Shown here piece by piece: positions 57,421-64,000 of a stretch of DNA of 64,000 nucleotides (positions within the stretch are counted from its first letter, which is position 1; every line of letters starts with the position of its first letter). Both the position numbers and the translations under genes were made by a program. Source of the DNA: Isoetes taiwanensis (Eukaryota > Streptophyta > Lycopodiopsida > Isoetales > Isoetaceae). The DNA is taken from assembly GCA_021234155.1 (NCBI GenBank), contig JAJEKV010000049.1, positions 2,945,487 through 3,009,486 on the forward strand, given 5' to 3'. A model generated the notes under the pieces. That model searched no databases and was not told where the DNA came from. It saw only the letters and a program-made list of their open reading frames with translations.

Positions 57421-58225
57421 AAATGTCTTCAGTGCAGACCAGTTGGTTCATCTACAGAAGTTTTTAGATTCCTGATCCTGGTATAAACTTTGTAAATTGC
57501 CTCAATTTTGTTACATAGAAGCATGTAACTATGTGAGTGCAGATTTGCCTCCATTTTGTACGATACTATATGAGAGTGCATTTGCCTCCATTTTGTAACT
57601 ACACAAGAATTTTGTACCATCTTGCAATGTAATATATCTTCATTCTCTTTCATTATGTGTTCTCGTATGAATTTTCTTGAAATTGCAAAGTTAACTGTGC
57701 AGATGTTATGCTTTCCCAATTCAAGAAAAAATAGTTTAGACTATAAGACTCCTCACAGCCACAACCCAAACCTTTTGCAAATGATTTTAATCTTGGCAGG
57801 AACTCAAAGGAGTTGAGAAGATGTGGATTGAATTTGGACTAAAGTATTGCATCAGACCTTGTTCATATTGATGACACTGACCAGGTCAAAATTTGGTCAA
57901 TGTCCCTGGCCGAAGTCAATTTTTTGCAGACATGTCTAAGCTGGGAATTTTTGGACTCTGAATAAAAGCAAGATAGGTAGAACTAATTTGAAAAGTAATC
58001 AAATGCTGAAGAACAAATGTGAACAGTAATCAAATGCTGTGGTGCACAGATAATTGAAAAAAAGAGAAATTTTTCACATTAATAACACAATAGCCTGCAG
58101 GCTCGAATTTAAAAGTCATCTGAGCCTGCAAAATTACAAAATTGGAGCAAAATTACAAAAAGGATGAAGATGGATGGCCTACTCAAAATTGGTAGGTGTC
58201 TAAGTACTTGAAGTCTTCAAAGAAA

Positions 58226-58927
58226 TCAGGTGATTATTGTCACCGCTTGGTCGATTCCACCATTCAACACCGCCAATGAGGTACTCGATTGCAAAGTTGC
58301 CATATTTAGCGTAATCAAATTACCATAAGCATCCGCCTCGACCTCTATGATAGTAATAGCATTCTCTGAATGATCAAACCGAAAGAAGTCATGAGAGGGT
58401 TGTTCCTTTCTATGGAGTAGTACAAAGACCTTAACCGGTAAGTTGCACCTTTGCCCATTTTTCTCCTTCTCTCGCACAACTCGGTCCCTTAAATTGTACC
58501 TGCTCTTATCACTTTCCTTCAAGACATGATCTATATCCGCTAGAAGATTCTCAAAAGTCTCTTTCCTTTGCCTTTACCAGTTCTCAAGAACTAGCAACCC
58601 ACCCACTTCCAGATTTCTTGAGTGCAACAAAAACCCTTGCCTCTCGCAAAAGTCACAAACTGGTCCAAAGTTTTTTTGCAGCTTTCTAGGTATTGTTTGA
58701 AAAGCCTAGCAAAGAGGAGGCCACTGCCTTTTAAGGGAATCCAATTCACGAGCAAATGTAGCATTTGTCTTGATCACATACCTCGGCCTGTGGGGACCCC
58801 TGTGTACAAGAACTCCTCGATCATCCAGAACTGGCAACACACCATCTGGGCCCGGGTCTTTGGTTAAATTATCCCAAGCAGGAGGATAAAAGGAGAAATA
58901 ATCAAGCTCGGCCATTTTTCTTGACAA
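58226..58927 (-). pseudogene. Second transposon ORF, unknown function
   Basis: Two minus-strand frames join into one protein of about 230 aa. The first begins MAELDYFSFYPPAWDNL (ATG near 58915) and continues with DPGPDGVLPVLDDRGVLVHR and RYVIKTNATFARELDSLKRQ. The second (58226-58522) carries SRYNLRDRVVREKEKNG and ends at 58228. A frame change and one or two stops lie between. No domain recognised. It sits downstream of the transposase in the same direction and may be a transposon accessory protein. Confidence 0.45.
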
Positions 58928-61900
58928 AAGCGACTCTGTGAGATGGATCCAAGCGGAGAGACCGGGTAGATCAAGGCGGAGATGAGCGGCTTCTAGGTTA
59001 AAAGAATTCTGAATGCATTTTCGGGTTTAAAGAATTTGCCATTAAGACTGGCGAATGGGCAGGAGAAAACAACAAAGGGCAATTGAAACAGAGAATTCTC
59101 CCAGCCTTGAAGAATTCTGTCAACTTCGCCAACAATTCTTGTTCAAATCTCCTCCAATCCCTTCACCAACCTCCTCCCAGTACAGTCAAATTTTGAAGAC
59201 TCTACCTCCCATAAAAGCCCAGTAATGAATAAAGTCTTTGTAAGTGTTTGTAAGTGCTTTAAGTGCTTTAAGTGTCGTGGGCGCCAGAATTGTAACATGC
59301 TAAAGACAACCAAAAAAAGGGAAAATACCTTTTGATCCCCGCGGTTTGCATCCATTATACTTCATCCATTACCTTCTATGAGGTAGTTGGAATACTACTC
59401 ATGATTTGTTGGCAAGTGTCTTCATCCATGGTATACATGTTAGAGTCATCTTCATCCGGATACATGTCAAACTTTGATGACAGCCTTACAAGATGGCTAT
59501 AAACACTTGCCTCGTGTTTGTCCTCCATCACTCAAAATTTAGACTACCTGAATTTGTTTGTAATAAAGTCCCGAGACAATAACTTCTTCTACCCCAAACA
59601 CATTCCCCATCCATCCTTATAATTTTCTAGCAAAGTATTCTTTGCTTCAGTGCACCTAAGCACATAAAAATCTACCCCTTCTTCATTACCTTCTTCAAAG
59701 ATTTACAAAGAAAATTATCCCCCACTTCTATCATGGAACTCATTACATCATCTTCATCCTCTTCTTCTTCCTCAATATCAAACTCGGCCTCTTCTTCATT
59801 TTCAATGTTGTCACCTGTATTCCTAGGCTCCTTTAACCTCAACTCACTGTTCTCCCAATCACCAATTCGACTCACATACACACATTTATCCCACTTGAAT
59901 TGAATGCAATAGTTGCAAAAAGCATGACAATGGTCTATAAGCTACCTTCAAAGAGTTTTCCTTGTCACATGGCCTGATGCGTTGAATCTTTGTTGTTCCT
60001 TCAAGGTATGGCATTCAATTCTTTCAGATCTGTCAATGTTTGAAGACTCCACCTCCCGTAATAACCTCAGAACATCAAGTGTTTAGAAGCTTTTAAGTCT
60101 TTGACAGCCAGAATTCAAAGACTGCCTAAAAACAACAAAAAAAAGGAATAATACCTTTTGATATCATTATCAGATGGATGATTTTGAAAGTACAATTGGA
60201 GAAAATTAACAACCTCATGTGCACACCGCAGCTTTGCATCCATTGTACTTCATTTGCTCTTGAGTTAGTACCCTCTTTATAACTCGCATTCAAAGACCAT
60301 CATGCTCACCTTTGCCATGTGAGCTAGCAAAAAAATTCCATAGGAGATCCTTACCCTTTCTCCCATAAAATCTACCAAGAAAATGGAATGGTCTTGAAGA
60401 CTTGAACTATGAAGAACAGCCATCACTCCAAAATACATGTTTCTTATATTCAATTCCAATACTTTGCAACCAATCAAATGCATTTGTAGACAATGTTGGA
60501 CAAATTCTCGTGTCATGTGTTTTGTCATCACTAATATAGAAATGAGTCTCCTTCACAATACCTTTGAGAGTTTGTTTTCTCTTCTCCTTGGCCGAAGTCC
60601 TTGTTCTTCTTGTTCAAGCTCTCGCCCTCTCTTCCTTCTTTCTTTCTTCTTCTTCTTTCTTCATCCTCCTGTAAGTAATATGCACTAGAATTGACACCTG
60701 ATCAAGATGCCAATGACAGGATTGAGCTTCTGTTGGATCTTAAACCGTAATTTTCTGCAAAGTCTATGACGTAAAACAATAGTATCATCTGGTATGGTTG
60801 CCAAGCATTTCTTGAATTCCTTAGCTTGCCAATGAGCTTTATAATTATGTGGAACAAAAGACTTCATAGTCTTTTTTGCATGCTCATTAAATTCAAAAGG
60901 ACTGCCCGTCTTGTAGGCCAATCTAGTAACCTTTGCAGGTTTCTTAGATAGCTTGGCAGTATTCTTTCTTTGGACTTCTTGCTGACAGTTCAATGTCAAA
61001 TGATTAGCTCAACTCCTAAAAAGTAATATGCTTGAATTTGATAGTTAGTACCTTTTCAAATACTTTCCATTGGACATTGATAGACTTTTGCTTGTTCCTC
61101 TCTTTAGGACATGTTGTCAACCTGCAATACAAAAACAATAATGGCAGATGTATCAGTTACAGTAACTTTCCCAATTCAAGAAAAAATAGTCTAGACTCTA
61201 AGACTCCTTACAGCCACAACCTAATGGTTTTGCAAATGATTTTAATCTTGGCATGAACTCAAAGGGGCTGAGAATATGTGGATTCAAATGACTGAAGTCT
61301 TGCATCGAGCTTGTTGAAAATGATCACACTGACCGGGTCAAGAATTGGTCAATGTCCCTGGCAGAATCCAAGATTTTGCACATCACTCTAATAGGATAAT
61401 TTTGGAATTCTATCACCTGGATTAGACTCTAACAACTCTGTAGAATACCTGCAAACCTTAGTGCTTCAAATAAAAGCAAGGCACAATGTGATTTAGTTAC
61501 GTGACTTAGTTATTTCAAGGTAGCGTGACTTTGAAATTTCGTGAGAACATAAATCACAGCATGAACACACTCAATCTTTTCCCCGTGTTTGAGTGAAGCC
61601 GAGCATTCCTATCAAGCTGGGACACTCACATACAACCCGGACAAGATAACTCGTTGAGGAAAAGATGACCAAGACTATCGACAGAAACATGTTTAGATTA
61701 GATACTACTTAAAAGTAATGTACAAGCAAAAGGAAACCATACTTACTTCTTTAACCCACACTTTGTACAAGTCTCGCATCAAACACACGCGCTTTATGCC
61801 ACTCTTCACTCTCATCCTTTTGGCACACCACCATTCTCCAATAATCACTAGTTGATTTAATGGTGTTCTCCTTGGCCATACAGATCTGACTTGGGCCACA

Positions 61901-62157
61901 AACTTTGCACTTACATTTACATTCCTTGTGAACACCGTGAGGATCTGTCCTCATATTATTGATGGCATGCCTTACAAATTCTAAATGCAAATGGTATTGG
62001 CAGCAACAGGTCTCCCTTTCTTTTAATTTTCTAATGTAGCTTGGCTTCAGGCTCGAAGCCTCATTGACATCTTCATATCTGGATGTTCCTTCTTGAAACC
62101 AAGATATAGTTGAACCTGCACAATGAAAAAATTTAGTTACTTTCTAAACAAAAAGAA

Positions 62158-62251
62158 AGAAGAAGAAGAAGAAGAAGAAGAAGAAGAAGAAGAAGAAGAA
62201 GAAGAAGAAGAAGAAGAAGAAGAAGAAGAAGAAGAAGAAGAAGAAGAAGAG
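62158..62251. repeat. (GAA)31 trinucleotide tract
   Basis: An uninterrupted GAA repeat of about 94 bp, which is the TTC tail of the adjoining minus-strand SINE. It lies within a predicted intron of the transposase gene. Long poly-Glu or poly-Leu frames here are by-products. Confidence 0.95.
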
Positions 62252-62430
62252 ATTTTAACGTCACACCACAAGGCAGCGTCCTATCGGACATGTGACACTT
62301 TACAACACACCCAGATGGGTCCTGCCCCCACCACTTTACATTGCTGAAGTGGGTCCTTCCCCCACCAACTTTACATTGCATGGCCACTTTCACAACGAGG
62401 CGTTGAACCCGTGACCTTGGGTATGGCATT
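62252..62430 (-). mobile_element. tRNA-like SINE with (TTC)n tail
   Basis: On the minus strand a B-box-like CACGGGTTCAACGCC (about 62399-62413) is followed by a body containing two repeats of GCAATGTAAAG and GGACCCA. The end is GTGTGACGTTAAAATC and then the TTC tract. The A box is not evident, so the 5' end may be incomplete. The terminus shares GACGTTAAAA with the local LINE family. Confidence 0.6.
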
Positions 62431-63516
62431 CAAAATGTATGGTCGAAACTATACCTGTGTCATCTCTAGCAGATGAATAGGATGATCAATTTTCTCACCT
62501 TTATCATTCAAATGCTTCCTCACATGCTTCTTATAAGGTGATACTCTGGTATTTTCATCCCAATACTTCCTGACTGTGGCTATTTCTTCAGCTGTGAAGG
62601 CATCTTTTCTTCTCTTCCTTCCAAACATTGACCGACCAGGGGCCACAGATTCTCGCAAAAAAATTGCCTTCTAAATGCCATGGCAACAGTTTTTCGTGGA
62701 ATAGATAGAACCCTTGAAATTGCAGATTGATTGATCCCCGGGCCCAACAGTCGCCATTTGTAGAGTGCTCTTTCTTGCTTGCAAAATATCGCTTTTTCTT
62801 TGCATTTTTTGGGCCCCGCATTGTCTCTGACATTGGAAATCATGGTATGCATTACAGCCCGTGTTCTTGGGATCCGTAATTCTCCTTGCAATGGTAAATG
62901 TGCATTTTTCTTCAAAAGTCTTTGAAGAATTCTCCCTTTGTCTAAATCCTCCTCAAACATTCCTCACAATGTGATTAAAAGAGTCGGGCTAGCTCTTTTG
63001 ATGGCTCTTGCAACCTTCTATCACTGAGAAAATGTTTTCTCTTCTTCTCATTTGGTGCAATGTTTTCTTTTTCCTTTAGTTTCAATCTCTTTCTGGATTC
63101 TCTCTTCCTCTTGGCTTCAAAATCCAGATAAATTCTCCTTTCCTGATCAGCAATGCTCTAGGAATTAGAATTGGGATTGGCATTCGGATTGAGAATTGCA
63201 AGTGAATTATCAGCCATGAGAACAGATCAAAGATTGAATTGGATTGGAATTGAAGACAACCAGGAAAATCTCGTTACAGGAAATCTTCGAAAGAATGACA
63301 ACCAAGAATTTCCCTCCATGAATCCGGCCATCTAGAAATCCCGCCAAACATGAAAATTCATCTCCCAATTCGCGCGGGATCATCCATGTCATCGATCCCT
63401 ACCTCCACGGGATGATCCATTCTATTTCTGGAGTAATCATCAAACGATGTCGTTGAACGAAAAAGCACTCGAGGGTAAAGCACCTAAAGCACTTACAGCA
63501 CTTGTCCGGACAGTGC

Positions 63517-63546
63517 TTTTTGGGTAGCATTACCATATTTACACCC
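63517..63546 (-). repeat. Right terminal inverted repeat
   Basis: Exact reverse complement of 54318-54347. Preceded inside by AGCACTT-type subterminal repeats (63460-63520) and followed by ACTA. Confidence 0.9.
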
Positions 63547-63550
63547 ACTA

Positions 63551-64000
63551 CCGCATCCGAAGAGCTTTTCCAAAGGCTCCTTCAGCTAAATATTCTTTGT
63601 GTTCCCAATATCAACCATGTTTTTTTTTTTTTCACAATTAGCTTAATACTTTCTTAGATTATCATGTCAACTTCAACTTTTGATCCGTTTCAAATGTTGT
63701 CATCTTCAGACCCCTCATAATGAGACGAAGGCATTACACCTTTCCACTGTATACACTTGGTATGTATTGTCCCCTTGTCGATTATCAATAAAAGTATAAT
63801 TGAGAAAGTCATCATCCTTCTCTTCTTCCATCATTTGAGGGAATATTTCATATATCTTGTTATTCCCACTGTGTGACACCCAATAGATATTCTCAGCTTA
63901 TAATGCCAATTTAATGCATTGGTATCTAGAACCCTTGAATAGTTAACCTCCCATTATCTATTATTTCAATTATATTCTAACCATCCTCGAGATGTTTCTG
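63551..64000. other. Flanking DNA, nothing recognised
   Basis: AT-rich sequence outside the transposon; no gene or repeat could be supported before the window ends. Confidence 0.45.

Larger units (their letters stand above)
59250..63217 (-). pseudogene. DDE-like, Cys-rich transposase, multi-exon, degenerate
   Basis: The start codon at 63217 opens MADNSLAILNPNANPN, then a TAG at 63158-63160 in an otherwise open frame. Next come a basic region, an HTH-like SAISRVLSIPRKTVA (about 62690-62740), and WDENTRVSPYKKHVRKHLND with HPIHLLEMTQ. A 339-bp intron (62116-62454) leads to a Cys-rich block (HKECKCKCKVCGP, TSDYWRMVVC, EEWHKA). Further exons at 60999-60690 carry SFVPHNYKAHWQAKEFKKCL. At 60540-60250 the catalytic-looking core ISDDKTHDTR, WSDGC, FKS and SSHGKGEHDG is found, with TAG (60407-60409) where Gln is expected. 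The C-terminal part (59990-59370) holds FCNYC and an acidic run. The Asp/Glu blocks fit an RNase H-fold DDE transposase; I know the pattern from repeat proteins of plants and animals but cannot name the superfamily. Confidence 0.65.
54318..63546. mobile_element. 9.2 kb TIR DNA transposon with transposase, second ORF and RING-like/FCP1-like protein
   Basis: Perfect 30-bp terminal inverted repeats start with GGGTGTAAATATGG at 54318 and are mirrored at 63517-63546. Both ends are flanked by ACTA (54314-54317 and 63547-63550), a candidate 4-bp target duplication. Subterminal AGCACTT repeats occur inside both ends. Inside: a plus-strand multidomain gene (54558-57420), a minus-strand ORF (58226-58927) and a minus-strand multi-exon transposase gene (about 59250-63217). 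All carry stops or frameshifts, so this copy is probably inactive. Superfamily not assigned: the GGG start recalls PIF/Harbinger, but the target site and transposase do not match it. Confidence 0.82.

Noticed and set aside
62123-62429. Poly-Glu and poly-Leu reading frames
   Set aside because: They only translate the (GAA)n tract and the SINE next to it; no protein features outside the repeat.

Overview
This is nuclear DNA of a land plant, very probably from a large, transposon-rich genome. Two of the intact genes encode cell-wall enzymes found in land plants: a GALS-type (GT92) galactan galactosyltransferase and a xyloglucan endotransglucosylase/hydrolase. Genes have GT-AG introns, and most of the rest is LINEs, Helitrons and other repeats. 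My guess is a fern or other non-angiosperm; the sequence does not prove it.

Intact-looking host genes: GALS-like GT92 (3501-5007, +, two exons); two paralogous short-chain dehydrogenase/reductases with identical exon structure (27448-28646 and 45632-46738, +, three exons each); and an XTH (47347-48441, -, three exons). A small zinc-ribbon-like gene of unknown role (5940-6497, +) carries an internal TAG. The host genes are islands. The first SDR lies between two Helitrons in the same orientation, one of which ends only 66 bp past its stop codon.

Mobile DNA, left to right: a 1.8 kb repeat (1-1773) whose second copy is at 51393-53179, holding a CENP-B/pogo-like transposase remnant and a truncated LINE end; a long inverted repeat (6725-7345); a LINE on the minus strand with a (TATTC)n tail, running from about 19.2-19.5 kb down to 9789 and split by a Helitron at 13133-16876; L1-type LINE 3' fragments with poly(A) (19819-21119, 41990-42630); a Helitron at 23407-26757; the 3' part of a helicase-coding Helitron starting at 28712; a Helitron 3' end at 35896; and a nearly full-length but broken L1-type LINE (36033-40545, -).

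The most unusual object is a 9.2 kb DNA transposon (54318-63546) with perfect 30-bp terminal inverted repeats. Its minus strand encodes a decayed DDE-like, Cys-rich transposase and a second unknown protein. Its plus strand encodes a multidomain protein with a RING-like finger, a Lys-rich linker and an FCP1/NIF-type HAD phosphatase domain. A tRNA-like SINE with a long GAA tract sits in a transposase intron.

A theme crossing the repeats is that differences between copies, and the stops that break ORFs, cluster at CAG/CTG (CHG) triplets. This points either to decay of methylated cytosines or to base-calling errors there, so some apparent frameshifts may not be real.
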